Assembly (NCBI RefSeq): GCF_900114835.1 | Contig: NZ_FOUJ01000001.1 | Span: forward strand, 62,001 to 126,000 | Direction of reading: 5' to 3' | Source: Methanolobus profundi | GTDB taxonomy: Archaea > Halobacteriota > Methanosarcinia > Methanosarcinales > Methanosarcinaceae | DNA: 64,000 nucleotides | Shown: piece after piece, positions 44,920 through 53,205 of the stretch | How the letters are laid out: every line of letters begins with the position of its first letter | How positions within the stretch are numbered: position 1 is the stretch's first letter | Notes under the pieces: model-generated | The model's database searches: none | Told to the model about the DNA's origin: nothing | Seen by the model: the letters and a program-made list of their open reading frames with translations, nothing else | Made by a program: the position numbers and the translations under genes

Positions 44920-45477
44920 ATGGAATGCATAATCCTTGATAATACCACAGATTATGATGGTAGCCAGATATCATCTCTCTGGGCCTACAATCTTGCAGAT
45001 GTTCAGTCAGACTCGATAATTGCATTCAGAGGTGGCTGTGATGTTAAGATCGAGCATATGATCGATCTTGAGGACAAGAAACAGGGAGATATGATATTCT
45101 CCACTGATATGGTCCACTTCATCATAGAGCACTTTGACTCTACCGACCTGAAACTGGTATATGCAAGACAACGTCTGTTCACTGCAATAGTCAAAGAGAT
45201 CCTTTCGGAATATCGTTCTGATATTTTAAGAAAAGGTGATGATCTTTTCGTGGATGATAAAAAGCTCACCGTGTCTATTGCCAGTACATCAGCGGTTTCG
45301 CAGAAGATCCATTTCGGGATAAATGTAGTGCATGATCATTACGGTAGTTTTGAGGACCTTGGACTTGGTAGTGATGACGTTCCTCTCGTAATGGAGTACA
45401 TTGCCAGACTTTACTATAATGAGTTCATCGATATCGAGAAAGACCTTCGCAAATCCAGGCCATTGGATGTGATATGA
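44920..45477 (+). CDS. DUF366-family protein of the deazaguanine operon
   Basis: A 185-residue soluble protein of the DUF366 family. Motifs are FRGGCDVKIEHMIDLED, an FSTDMVHFIIEHF strand, and a C-terminal SQKIHFGINVV with MEYIARLYYNEFIDIEKDL. It lies 26 bases after queC and overlaps queE by four bases (ATGA), so it should serve the same pathway. Its activity is unknown; the overlap with queE suggests a role in preQ0 formation or in its delivery. GGTG precedes the ATG. Confidence 0.8.
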   Translation: MECIILDNTTDYDGSQISSLWAYNLADVQSDSIIAFRGGCDVKIEHMIDLEDKKQGDMIFSTDMVHFIIEHFDSTDLKLVYARQRLFTAIVKEILSEYRSDILRKGDDLFVDDKKLTVSIASTSAVSQKIHFGINVVHDHYGSFEDLGLGSDDVPLVMEYIARLYYNEFIDIEKDLRKSRPLDVI

Positions 45478-46193
45478 TGGAAGCATCCCTCAGTGAGATA
45501 TTCTGCTCTGTGCAGGGTGAAGGTCCATATGTAGGATACAGGCAGGCATTTGTCCGTTTTACCGGATGCAACCTGAAGTGTAACTATTGTGACACTCCTG
45601 TAGGTGCTACAGAATATTGTAAATTCGAGGAAGTTCCGGGTAGCAATGTGTTCAGGGATGTTAAAAATCCTCTCTCCCCTTCAGAGGTAAGCGAGATGGT
45701 GAATTCCTATTCATCTCTGCATTCAGTATCGCTTACCGGCGGTGAACCTCTCTTATGTGCTGATTTCATATCTTCGATGGAGACCAATGCTCCACTTTAT
45801 CTTGAATCCAATATGACCCTTCCTCATATGGCCAAGAAAGTGAAGGACAAGGTGTCCTATGTTTCAGGAGATGTGAAGCTTCTTCCCCATTCATTGCTTG
45901 ATGATCCGGAACTGCATCTTGACAGGACCATTGAGTGTTTCAGGACACTTAGGACAACAAAGGACAGGGATTGCTTCTGTAAGATAGTAGTGACCAGGGA
46001 TACATCAGCTGATGAGATAGAGGGCGTTGTAGGTGCAATTTCAGGCTATATATCAAGCCTTATACTACAACCTGTTACACAGAAGGATATGCAGCCTGAA
46101 CCAGGATATATGCTGGAATTGCAGGAGTCCTTCCTTAATGAAGTTAATACTAGAATAATACCACAGACCCACAAAATGTGGGGGTGCTTATAA
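45474..46193 (+). CDS. queE: 7-carboxy-7-deazaguanine synthase QueE
   Basis: A 239-residue radical SAM enzyme that converts 6-carboxytetrahydropterin into 7-carboxy-7-deazaguanine. The [4Fe-4S] motif is FTGCNLKCNYCDTPVGA, and SVSLTGGEPLLCADF is the glycine-rich SAM motif. N-terminal SLSEIFCSVQGEGPYVGYRQ is diagnostic of QueE. It overlaps DUF366 by four bases and queD by one, which supports an operon. Length is usual for archaeal QueE. Confidence 0.95.
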   Translation: MMEASLSEIFCSVQGEGPYVGYRQAFVRFTGCNLKCNYCDTPVGATEYCKFEEVPGSNVFRDVKNPLSPSEVSEMVNSYSSLHSVSLTGGEPLLCADFISSMETNAPLYLESNMTLPHMAKKVKDKVSYVSGDVKLLPHSLLDDPELHLDRTIECFRTLRTTKDRDCFCKIVVTRDTSADEIEGVVGAISGYISSLILQPVTQKDMQPEPGYMLELQESFLNEVNTRIIPQTHKMWGCL

Positions 46194-46537
46194 TGAAAAT
46201 GAGACTTGGAGTAATCGATCATATTGATAGTGCCCATTATCTTCCAGGGCATGAGACTTGCGGAATAGTACACGGACACACCTACAGGACGGAGATCGTC
46301 ATTGAGGGAGAGAAAAAGGAAACCGGAATGGTCATGGATTTCTATGAGATCAAAAAGGTCATAAAAGAGGTCCTTAAGGAGTACGATCATGTGCTTCTGA
46401 ATGACATACTGGAGTTCCCAAGTGTCGAGAACCTGTGTGAGCATGTACACGCAAAGATGTCTTCACGGCTTGCTTTCCCTATGTCTGTAAAGATGTGGGA
46501 AGGCGAAGGTAAGTGGTGTGAAATAAGTACCCTTTAA
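46193..46537 (+). CDS. queD: 6-carboxytetrahydropterin synthase QueD
   Basis: A 114-residue QueD/PTPS-family enzyme that makes 6-carboxytetrahydropterin from dihydroneopterin triphosphate. Zinc-binding histidines are H15, H27 and H29, and the catalytic Cys is C23 in the HETCGIVHGHTY segment. The later MVMDFYEIKKVIKEV and YDHVLLND motifs fit. The ATG overlaps the queE stop by one base; GGGGGTG lies upstream. It completes the queC-DUF366-queE-queD unit. Confidence 0.94.
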   Translation: MKMRLGVIDHIDSAHYLPGHETCGIVHGHTYRTEIVIEGEKKETGMVMDFYEIKKVIKEVLKEYDHVLLNDILEFPSVENLCEHVHAKMSSRLAFPMSVKMWEGEGKWCEISTL

Positions 46538-46624
46538 GAGGGTCCATACAAAAGTATATCTAGTAGTTTCCCTTAAATTGAGCCGTGTTTATTGGAGCTG
46601 CTAAGAGCTATAGGAGCTATTAAA

Positions 46625-47560
46625 ATGGAAAATGAAAAAGACGTTTGTGAAATAGAAATTTCCAAGGATGAAGATGTCAAGAGAATGATCGCACAACATC
46701 CTTGTTATTCCAAAGAAGCCCAGCACAAGTTCGGCAGGATCCACCTTGCAGTAGCTCCGAAATGCAATATTCAGTGTAATTATTGTGATCGTAAGTTCGA
46801 CTGCGTAAATGAGAGCAGACCTGGTGTTACCAGCGAAGTACTGAGCCCACAGGCAGCTCTTGAAAAGACAAAGCAGGTACTGGAAGCCTATCCTTTCATA
46901 AAGGTAGTTGGTGTTGCAGGGCCTGGAGACCCATTGGCAAACGATGAGACCTTTGAGACACTGGAGCTTATCAAGAAAGAGTTCCCTGATGTAACTCTCT
47001 GTCTGAGTACAAATGGACTGAACCTTCCTGATAAGATGCCTGAGCTTCTAAGGGTCGGAGTTACTACGCTGACCGTGACCATGAATGCAATTGATCCTGA
47101 GATCGAGGCACAGATGGTAAGTCACGTATCTTACAATGGGAAGATCTACCGTGGTCTTGAAGCCGGCGAGATAATGGTGAAGAAGCAGCTTGAAGGTATC
47201 AAGATGGCTGTGGAGGCAGGTCTTGTTGTAAAGGTCAACACAGTGCTTGTACCCGGTATCAATGATGAGCACATAATTGAGCTTGCTAAGAAGATCAATG
47301 AGCTTGGTGTCTTTATCATGAATGTGATGCCACTTATCTGTCAGGCACAGTTCGCTGATAAGGTCGCACCGACACCAGCAGAATGTAAGGCTATTCAGGA
47401 CAAGTGTGCTCCTTATGTCCAGCAGATGAGACATTGCCGTCAGTGCAGGTCCGATGCATATGGTCTTATAGGCCAGGATATGTCACAGATGAGTGAAGAG
47501 CGCAGGAATGTCATTAAGCTCGACGCAAAAAAGAAGACTTGTTCAGGTGAGAAGGCTTAA
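46625..47560 (+). CDS. nifB: NifB, FeMo-cofactor precursor radical SAM enzyme
   Basis: A 311-residue archaeal-type NifB without the C-terminal NifX-like domain. Motifs: HPCY (25-28), radical SAM CNIQCNYCDRKFDC (C47, C51, C54), VGVAGPGDPLAN, and the C-terminal RHCRQCRSDA. NifB makes the 8Fe-9S-C NifB-co. No nifHDKEN gene is in the window, so nitrogenase genes lie elsewhere or NifB acts alone. The ATG has AGGAG eight bases upstream. A palindrome, AAGGCTTAAGCCTT (47552-47565) followed by T's, overlaps the stop and may terminate the transcript. Confidence 0.93.
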   Translation: MENEKDVCEIEISKDEDVKRMIAQHPCYSKEAQHKFGRIHLAVAPKCNIQCNYCDRKFDCVNESRPGVTSEVLSPQAALEKTKQVLEAYPFIKVVGVAGPGDPLANDETFETLELIKKEFPDVTLCLSTNGLNLPDKMPELLRVGVTTLTVTMNAIDPEIEAQMVSHVSYNGKIYRGLEAGEIMVKKQLEGIKMAVEAGLVVKVNTVLVPGINDEHIIELAKKINELGVFIMNVMPLICQAQFADKVAPTPAECKAIQDKCAPYVQQMRHCRQCRSDAYGLIGQDMSQMSEERRNVIKLDAKKKTCSGEKA

Positions 47561-47624
47561 GCCTTTTCACTGAAATTTTACTATATACAACTATTAATTC
47601 TATTATCATCGTGCAGGTGTTTTT

Positions 47625-48596
47625 TTGAATATTGAAGAGCTTGCAGCAAGTTTAAGGGACTTTGAAGGGGTCACCCGAAAAAAGCCAATTGCAGACATAG
47701 TGAGCATTTTTGAATCTGTCCGGTCCGAATACGGCGAGGTCATCGATGATTTTGGAGATGATGCTGCAGTAATTGATATTGGCACAGATGATGTAATACT
47801 CTTTGCGGCAGATGCAATCTGGGGCAGGATAGTCAATAAGAGTCCATGGTGGACAGGTTACACTTCAGTTGTTGTGAATGTGAACGATATCTCTGCAATG
47901 GGGGGCCGTCCTCTTGCAATGGTCAATGTCATGGCTTCCAGTGACCTTGAGTCTACTGAGGAGATCATGCGTGGTATACGGGATGGTATAAAGAAGTTCG
48001 GTGTACCTATGGTCGGAGGCCACATGCATCCTGACACTCCATACAACTCTCTTGCTGTTGCTATCATTGGTATCGCAAAGAAGGACTGTGTTATCAGAAG
48101 TGACAGTGCAAGACCCGGAGATCTTGTCATAGTTGCCTATGATATGGATGGCAGGGTTGGAAAGAACTCTCCATATAGCTGGGATACTACTTCTTTTAAG
48201 GAAGCAGATGTGGTTCGTGAGCGTTTCATGGTCATGCAGGAGATCGGGGAAAAGAAACTGGTGACCGCTGGGAAGGACATTAGCAACCCTGGTACTATCG
48301 GCACACTCGGTATGCTCTGTGAAGTGAGCAGGGTGGGTGCTTCAGTGGACCTTACAAAGATACCAAGGCCTGAAGATATAGACTTTGACCAATGGCTTAA
48401 GATATATCCGGCAACAGGTTATGTTGTCACTGCTAAAGAAGAGAATGCTGCTGAATGTATTGAGGTTTTTGAGAATGCAGGTCTCAAAGCAGCAGTTGTC
48501 GGTAATATCAATGATAGTCAGCTAATTGACGTCTATGATGATACCGGAAAGGCTATTGCCTTTGATCTGAAAAATGATAATATAACAGGAATATGA
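47625..48596 (+). CDS. Methanogenesis marker 2-type AIR-synthase-related protein
   Basis: A 323-residue PurM/ThiL/HypE-superfamily protein. It shows DDFGDDAAVIDIG, a VVNVNDISAMGGRPLAMVNV strand with ATP-binding Asp, and GGHMHPDTPYNSLAVAIIGI. Such proteins occur in essentially all methanogens as 'marker 2', thought to activate a substrate with ATP in cofactor or modification chemistry; its reaction is unknown. The TTG start at 47625 has AGGTG ten bases upstream. It lies between nifB and radical SAM genes. Confidence 0.85.
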   Translation: MNIEELAASLRDFEGVTRKKPIADIVSIFESVRSEYGEVIDDFGDDAAVIDIGTDDVILFAADAIWGRIVNKSPWWTGYTSVVVNVNDISAMGGRPLAMVNVMASSDLESTEEIMRGIRDGIKKFGVPMVGGHMHPDTPYNSLAVAIIGIAKKDCVIRSDSARPGDLVIVAYDMDGRVGKNSPYSWDTTSFKEADVVRERFMVMQEIGEKKLVTAGKDISNPGTIGTLGMLCEVSRVGASVDLTKIPRPEDIDFDQWLKIYPATGYVVTAKEENAAECIEVFENAGLKAAVVGNINDSQLIDVYDDTGKAIAFDLKNDNITGI

Positions 48597-48600
48597 AAGG

Positions 48601-48618
48601 ACAGGCAAGTTGCCTGTA
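48601..48618. terminator. Terminator after the marker-2 gene
   Basis: ACAGGCA and TGCCTGT form a 7-bp stem with a 4-base loop, five bases past the stop of the marker-2 gene and facing the convergent small gene. T-rich sequence follows about 15 bases later. Confidence 0.55.
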
Positions 48619-48658
48619 CTGATCCATATTATTTATTTTTATAATCTCAATTTATGGC

Positions 48659-48958
48659 CTAATCGCTGTTAGCCCATTCAGTCAGTTCTTCGTGAAGGAA
48701 CTTCTCTGCAGCCTGAACTTCAGAGAGGACACCTCTGAGGGCTATTACTTCTCTCTCATCAATATCCACGATATGGACGCTTATCTTCCTTTCAACTGGT
48801 TCAAGTTCAAATTCTTCGACAAGGTCGTAGATGATGTATGATGGAGTTCCTGGTGGGATTATAAGGTCATAAAGGTTTTCAAGATCTTTCTCAAGAGGTT
48901 TTATTGCCTTTTTATCCTTTGATTTCTCAAGATCTTCAAGTGTTAATTTTTTTGCCAA
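48659..48958 (-). CDS. Unrecognised small protein
   Basis: A 99-residue soluble protein. The N-terminal third is charged and helical (KLTLEDLEKSKDKKAIKPLE). It is followed by a compact alpha/beta part (YDLIIPPGTPSYIIYDLVEE; KISVHIVDIDEREVIALRG; VQAAEKFLHEELTEWA). The look is of a conserved methanogen protein, and the neighbouring gene is a methanogenesis marker, but I cannot name a family. The TTG at 48958 with GGTGATCA just upstream is preferred over an ATG at 48997 with no site. Confidence 0.6.
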   Translation of the reverse strand: MAKKLTLEDLEKSKDKKAIKPLEKDLENLYDLIIPPGTPSYIIYDLVEEFELEPVERKISVHIVDIDEREVIALRGVLSEVQAAEKFLHEELTEWANSD

Positions 48959-49106
48959 TGTGATCACCGTCTTTTCTGAATTGATGGTGGAATACACATA
49001 AAAAGTGATCGCTGCATTTTGAGGGGGTTTAACTATTAATACTGTTAATTACAAATTTGCAGATAGTTATGGTATGTGAGATGAAAATGATATTTGGAGG
49101 CTATAA

Positions 49107-49802
49107 ATGAGACTGATAGGTCTATCAGATGAACAGGGCCAGATAAGGATCGAGTTTGGCGGATGCAATATGAAATGTCCTTACTGTGTTCATATACACC
49201 AGCCTAAAAAGGAATGGACAGTTGATGAAGTGCTGGATTATGCAGGTAAGTCCACCACAGAGAATGTCTATCTTGGAGGTGCAGAACCAACGTTACAAAA
49301 GGACCTTCTTCCGCTTATCGAAGGTCTTCACAAGATCGGAAAACGTGTCATATTGAAATCCAATGGTATGAAGCCGGACATTCTTGAAAGTGCAGTTCCT
49401 TTCGTTCATGGTTTTGTGCTTGAGATCAAGGCTCCGGGTGATGATATTGAGGGAATTATGGAGCTTACCGGTATGTCACGGGAGCGTACTGAGAATTATG
49501 TGAAGCTTCTCAGGGAATCCATGGATATTGCTAAGAAGAAATGGCTCAGGGTCTGGATAAGGGTGATACCTGAGTATGTGAATGCTGAAACGATGCCGAG
49601 GATCCTGCCTGATCTTGAAGGTGCCTCAGAGGTAATGTTGTACCAGTTCATGAGCAATCCGGATTTCGATTTGCCTTTCATGGGTCATGAAGGACCTACG
49701 CCTTCCTGGAGGGAGATGAAGGGATTGGGTGAGATGATACTTGGAACGGTCCCTCAGGTAAGACTTGTAGGTGAAAGGGGAAAACTTGTGTTGAAGAAGT
49801 GA
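49107..49802 (+). CDS. Radical SAM protein of methanogen type
   Basis: A 231-residue radical SAM protein with an early cluster motif, FGGCNMKCPYCVHIHQP (C20, C24, C27), resembling activases and pyruvate-formate-lyase-activating enzymes. Further motifs are NVYLGGAEPTLQKDLLPLI, IGKRVILKSNG and VLEIKAPG. The short length leaves no room for extra iron-sulphur domains. The substrate is unknown. GGAGG precedes the ATG by eight bases. The DUF5611 gene follows 85 bases later in the same direction. Confidence 0.82.
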   Translation: MRLIGLSDEQGQIRIEFGGCNMKCPYCVHIHQPKKEWTVDEVLDYAGKSTTENVYLGGAEPTLQKDLLPLIEGLHKIGKRVILKSNGMKPDILESAVPFVHGFVLEIKAPGDDIEGIMELTGMSRERTENYVKLLRESMDIAKKKWLRVWIRVIPEYVNAETMPRILPDLEGASEVMLYQFMSNPDFDLPFMGHEGPTPSWREMKGLGEMILGTVPQVRLVGERGKLVLKK

Positions 49803-49887
49803 ATCTTTTAGGTGGTGCCGGGGCTGGCTTTTTATAGGGGCACCGGTACATTTATTCGTCTGAAGAATGTTATATAGGGTGATCGAA

Positions 49888-50199
49888 ATGCAGGAATACA
49901 AGTTAAAGCGTGGTTTTAAACCCGAGATGGATAGGATTCATGAATGCCTCGAAGAGGCTTTCCCAAGTGAGATCAAAGAAGAGGATGGTAAGTTCGTTAC
50001 TTCTTATGGTGTTCTTTCCAAGATCACTGTGTGGATAGAAGGTAAGAAGCTGGCTGTTGATACTGTGGCTGATACTACTCTTACAGATGATGAGCTTATT
50101 CTTGATTCTAATAAACGTTTCAGGGATTTCCTTTTGGGTGCTACTGGATACACTGCTAAGGAACGCCTGAAGCAGGCAAAGAAGGAAGTTTCCAAGTAA
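49888..50199 (+). CDS. DUF5611-like archaeal protein
   Basis: A 103-residue soluble protein with an alpha/beta sandwich pattern: MQEYKLKRGFKPEMDRIHEC, SYGVLSKITVWIEGKKLAVD, then a helix-rich end FLLGATGYTAKERLKQAKKE. It matches what I recall of the DUF5611 family, found in euryarchaea. The ATG at 49888 has GGGTGAT six bases upstream. Function unknown; it may belong with the chorismate-lyase-like gene 41 bases downstream. Confidence 0.65.
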   Translation: MQEYKLKRGFKPEMDRIHECLEEAFPSEIKEEDGKFVTSYGVLSKITVWIEGKKLAVDTVADTTLTDDELILDSNKRFRDFLLGATGYTAKERLKQAKKEVSK

Positions 50200-50240
50200 T
50201 TTTCATTCCTTTTCTCTTTTTGGCACAGGGATAGTCTAAC

Positions 50241-50747
50241 ATGGAATTCCTCGAAAAACTGAAGAGCTTTGAGATTCCCACATGCCTCAGGGTGTGTGCA
50301 GGAACTGATGGTTCGGTGACCTTTCTGCTGGAGATAATGACCAAACATCCTACTGCGGTTGTTACAGAGTACCAGCATATCATTCCGGCAGATGAGAAGA
50401 TGGCAGACATCTTTGGAGTTGATGTTGGAGCGGATATCAATGAGCGTGTGGTCACTCTCATTGCAGGTGATACTCCTTATGTATTCGCCCGCTCTCTGTC
50501 AGCTATTGAGAACATGCCTGATGTCGTTCGCTGTGATCTGATGAAGGCCGATATCCCAATAGGCAGGATTCTTCGTGATCATAATATCGAGACCAGAAGG
50601 GACTTTGAAAGCATTGATATCGAGGATGATGAGCCTCTTTTCGGAGCGCAAAAGGTGCTATCCCGTTCATACCGTATCGTTCATCATAATGGTGTCCTGA
50701 TGTGGATCAACGAGAAGTTTCCTGTTGATGACCGCTGGTGCTTATAA
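50241..50747 (+). CDS. Chorismate pyruvate-lyase-like protein (Rv2949c/DUF98 type)
   Basis: A 168-residue protein of the chorismate-lyase superfamily type found in archaea. Typical parts are FLLEIMTKHPTAVVTEYQHI, PIGRILRDHNIETRRDFESI and SYRIVHHNGVLMWINEKFP. Characterised relatives release 4-hydroxybenzoate from chorismate. In methanogens this could feed the aryl moiety of methanopterin; that link is inference. No clear ribosome binding site is seen, though CACAGGGA lies upstream. The tRNA-Thr gene follows. Confidence 0.7.
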   Translation: MEFLEKLKSFEIPTCLRVCAGTDGSVTFLLEIMTKHPTAVVTEYQHIIPADEKMADIFGVDVGADINERVVTLIAGDTPYVFARSLSAIENMPDVVRCDLMKADIPIGRILRDHNIETRRDFESIDIEDDEPLFGAQKVLSRSYRIVHHNGVLMWINEKFPVDDRWCL

Positions 50748-50822
50748 ATCATCCCTCTTCCAACCGAAAACTTATTAATTGATCATGTCTATCAGAGGAG
50801 AGCACCCCAATACTCATTCTGT

Positions 50823-50894
50823 GCCTCGGTGGCTTAGGGGTATAGCGCGTCCTTGGTAAGGACGAGGTCGTGGGTTCAAATCCCACCCGAGGCT
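50823..50894 (+). tRNA. tRNA-Thr (GGT)
   Basis: A complete cloverleaf can be drawn. The acceptor stem is GCCTCGG/CCGAGGC, and the anticodon stem is CGTCC/GGACG with loop TTGGTAA, giving anticodon GGT for threonine codons ACC and ACU. The T-arm is GTGGG/CCCAC with TTCAAAT. There is no intron, and CCA is not encoded. AT-rich sequence near 50768-50780 may be the box A. Confidence 0.95.
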
Positions 50895-50936
50895 CTTTCT
50901 ACTAATGATTCAAATCCCTTAGTTAATCTTTTGTCT

Positions 50937-51203
50937 TCAAATATTAAATACCTGAAAATGCCGGAAAGCATGTATATTATTTTCTAAATGTCCACATGCT
51001 GTATCATATGTTCCCCAGGCACATGCATTACCCAGAATAATATTCTTGAGTACTATATCGGGATGCAGATCATGGGGTTGTGTTTCAATGAAAGGCTGCA
51101 CATCGTATGTTGTCAATGCAGATGTTCTGTGTTCTTTGCGGTATTGGTCAATCTTGTTGTATAGCTCCTGTTCATTCTTTACCGGGTCGGAAGTTTTGAT
51201 CAT
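50937..51203 (-). CDS. Possible small protein, unrecognised
   Basis: An 88-codon frame with a plausible composition (YDVQPFIETQPHDLHPDIVL, then LGNACAWGTYDTACGHLENN). It has two cysteines and several histidines. The ATG lacks a well-placed ribosome binding site; a GGTC is 13 bases upstream. It stands alone between the tRNA and a small membrane-protein frame. It could be a remnant of a longer gene or chance. No family recognised. Confidence 0.35.
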   Translation of the reverse strand: MIKTSDPVKNEQELYNKIDQYRKEHRTSALTTYDVQPFIETQPHDLHPDIVLKNIILGNACAWGTYDTACGHLENNIHAFRHFQVFNI

Positions 51204-51337
51204 GTAAAATGAGTATGACCTTTGTATATATGGTGATGTGCCAGGCGCGGTGAAAGTGATAATAAGGGATCATTTGTCCTGTGGGTCTATTATTTTACTG
51301 ATCATATCGCCACATTTATAAAAAACACATATTAAAA

Positions 51338-51346
51338 AGATTTATA
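51338..51346 (+). promoter_or_regulatory. TATA-like element of the small membrane-protein gene
   Basis: AGATTTATATG matches archaeal box A, with A-rich sequence upstream resembling a BRE. A start about 25 bases later would leave less than ten bases before the ATG at 51377. Confidence 0.45.
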
Positions 51347-51376
51347 TGCAATCAACTTATTTTTGCAAACGGTGGT

Positions 51377-51472
51377 ATGATTTCCGATAGTATAAAGATA
51401 GTGTTCATCATCTTTTTGTATCTGTTGATGATGCTTTCTATTGTTCTGGTGGCAGGACTTAGTGGTCGCTGA
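51377..51472 (+). CDS. Candidate 31-residue single-helix membrane protein
   Basis: The frame reads MISDSIKIVFIIFLYLLMML and then SIVLVAGLSGR. It is a short N-terminus, one 20-residue transmembrane helix and a small basic end. GGTGGT lies directly before the ATG, too close for usual spacing, but the TATA element at 51338 fits a near-leaderless transcript. Small proteins of this type are often missed. Function unknown. Confidence 0.4.
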   Translation: MISDSIKIVFIIFLYLLMMLSIVLVAGLSGR

Positions 51473-51688
51473 GCGTAGCTTGCGAAAGAATGACATTGAT
51501 AGTTCAGTGTTTTCTCTGGTCTGATCAATGGTCGAATGCTTTATTCATAGTGTTGTATTACGCTAGTTGCCCTCATTCTCATAGATCTCATTGGTCCTGT
51601 TCATTATTAAATAGCTTACCGGATGGTAGAGTTTTTAATACTGTTATTGCATTTCATACTTGAATGCTTATTATAATGGGGAGTCATC

Positions 51689-52318
51689 ATGACAAAAATA
51701 GCTTATCTTTATGTGTTTGATACAATGGCAGATTGGGAACCGGGTTTTTTGATAGGTGAACTGAATACGGGCAGGTATTTCCAGAAAGATGCGGAGAAAT
51801 ACATTGTCAGAACCGTTGGTATCACAAAAGATCCTGTAGTTACTATGGGTGGAGTACGAATTTCACCGGATATCGGTATTGATGAGTTCAAGACAGCTGA
51901 TGCTGGTGTGTTGATACTTCCTGGTGGGAATACATGGCTTGAGGATATTCACGATCCTTTGCTGGATAAAGTAAATGAGTTCCTGGATACAGGTATCCTT
52001 GTGGCAGCCATATGCGGTGCAACAATGGGTCTTGCAAAGTATCAACTTCTTGATAGCAGACCTCATACCAGTAATGACCTCGGCTATCTGAAGGCCGTTT
52101 GTCCTACATATGGCGGAGAAAAGTTCTATCGTCAGGATGCAGTGGTAGCTGATGATAACCTTGTCACTGCTTCAGGTGTTGCACCACTGGAGTTTGCTCA
52201 TGAAGTGCTAAAAAAGCTTGGTGTATTTTCTCCAAAGACACTGGAAGCATGGTATCAGCTTTATGTTACACATGAACCGCAGTATTTCTATGAGCTGATG
52301 GGGTCGCTGGAGCAATAG
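51689..52318 (+). CDS. DJ-1/PfpI-family protein
   Basis: A 209-residue protein of the DJ-1/PfpI superfamily, YdeA-like branch. The nucleophile is C109 in LVAAICGATMGLAKY, and the acidic partner is E17 in MADWEPGFLIGEL. GVLILPGGNTWLED and YGGEKFYRQDAVVADDNLVT are typical. Relatives act as glyoxalases, amidases or chaperones; its substrate is unknown. GGGGAG precedes the ATG by eight bases. It appears to be monocistronic. Confidence 0.85.
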   Translation: MTKIAYLYVFDTMADWEPGFLIGELNTGRYFQKDAEKYIVRTVGITKDPVVTMGGVRISPDIGIDEFKTADAGVLILPGGNTWLEDIHDPLLDKVNEFLDTGILVAAICGATMGLAKYQLLDSRPHTSNDLGYLKAVCPTYGGEKFYRQDAVVADDNLVTASGVAPLEFAHEVLKKLGVFSPKTLEAWYQLYVTHEPQYFYELMGSLEQ

Positions 52319-52324
52319 AATACA

Positions 52325-53101
52325 TTATTTCTTCCCCTTACTTCTTTTATCTCTGATATATACAACAACGCTTTTTCCAGAGCTATTCTGTTTTCTCTTG
52401 TCGATCTCGAAAAGATCAGTTGCTTCCACTAGCTCCCCGAGTTTCTTGTATCCGTAGTTCCTCGGGTCGAAGTCCGGGCTGCGTTTGATAAGGTTCCCGC
52501 CGACCAGTGCAAGGAATGCCCATCCATCATCATCGGCAGAATCTTCCACCGCATTTCTCAGGTGGTTCACGAGCTTCGAATCGCCTTTAAGTTGGTTCGT
52601 GGTCCACCTGTCAGACCTTGATGAAACAGAGACATCTGATGTAGTAGCTTCTTCCTCTTTTCTCAGGTTCTCTGTATAGATGAACTTGTCACAGGCTGAG
52701 ATAAATGCCTGAGGTGTTTTCCTTTCCCCGAAACCGTAGACCTTCAGGCCGGATTCTCTTATTCTTTGTGAAAGGCGTGTGAAGTCACTGTCACTTGAAA
52801 CTATACAGAAACCATCCAGTTTCTCAGTATAGAGCAGATCCATGGCATCGATAATAAGTGAACTATCAGTTGCATTCTTGCCGGTAGTATATGCGAACTG
52901 CTGGATAGGCTGTATGGAATGTTCAAGCAGTGAATCTTTCCATGAACCAAGATTGGGTGATGTCCAGTCGCCGTAGATCCTTTTCACACTGGCAACACCG
53001 TAGATAGCTATCTCATCCATCAGACCTTCAATTATCGATGGCTGGGCGTTATCAGCATCTATCAACACAGCCAGTTTATCCTGAATTCCATCGTTCTCCA
53101 T
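52325..53101 (-). CDS. LabA-like NYN-domain protein with OST-HTH domain
   Basis: A 258-residue protein. Residues 5-155 form a NYN (PIN-like) nuclease domain with acidic sites in LAVLIDADNAQPS, SSLIIDAMDLL and GFCIVSSDSDFTRLSQRI. Residues about 185-250 form an OST-HTH/LOTUS domain (LVNHLRNAVEDSADDDGWAF, YKKLGELVEATDLFEI), which binds RNA or protein. Together they suggest an RNA-targeted nuclease or regulator. The ATG at 53101 has GGTGACAGA directly upstream; residues before it are non-coding in look. Confidence 0.85.
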   Translation of the reverse strand: MENDGIQDKLAVLIDADNAQPSIIEGLMDEIAIYGVASVKRIYGDWTSPNLGSWKDSLLEHSIQPIQQFAYTTGKNATDSSLIIDAMDLLYTEKLDGFCIVSSDSDFTRLSQRIRESGLKVYGFGERKTPQAFISACDKFIYTENLRKEEEATTSDVSVSSRSDRWTTNQLKGDSKLVNHLRNAVEDSADDDGWAFLALVGGNLIKRSPDFDPRNYGYKKLGELVEATDLFEIDKRKQNSSGKSVVVYIRDKRSKGKK

Positions 53102-53205
53102 TCTGTCACCATCTTTATTGTTAGAACAAAAGCAATAGCTACTTGTCCTTTCAACGGTATTCTGCATTAACTTGCAGAATTGATAACAATGATCTTGAAA
53201 TGAGG

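Larger units (their letters stand above)
51204..51688. other. Mostly gene-free region
   Basis: About 480 bases between the small frame and the DJ-1 gene. It holds a candidate 31-residue membrane protein at 51377-51472 and its TATA element. Apart from that I see no gene, no repeat array and no RNA. GCTGAGCGTAGCTTGCGAAAG after the small gene weakly recalls the GC-rich elements elsewhere, but does not match well. Confidence 0.45.
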
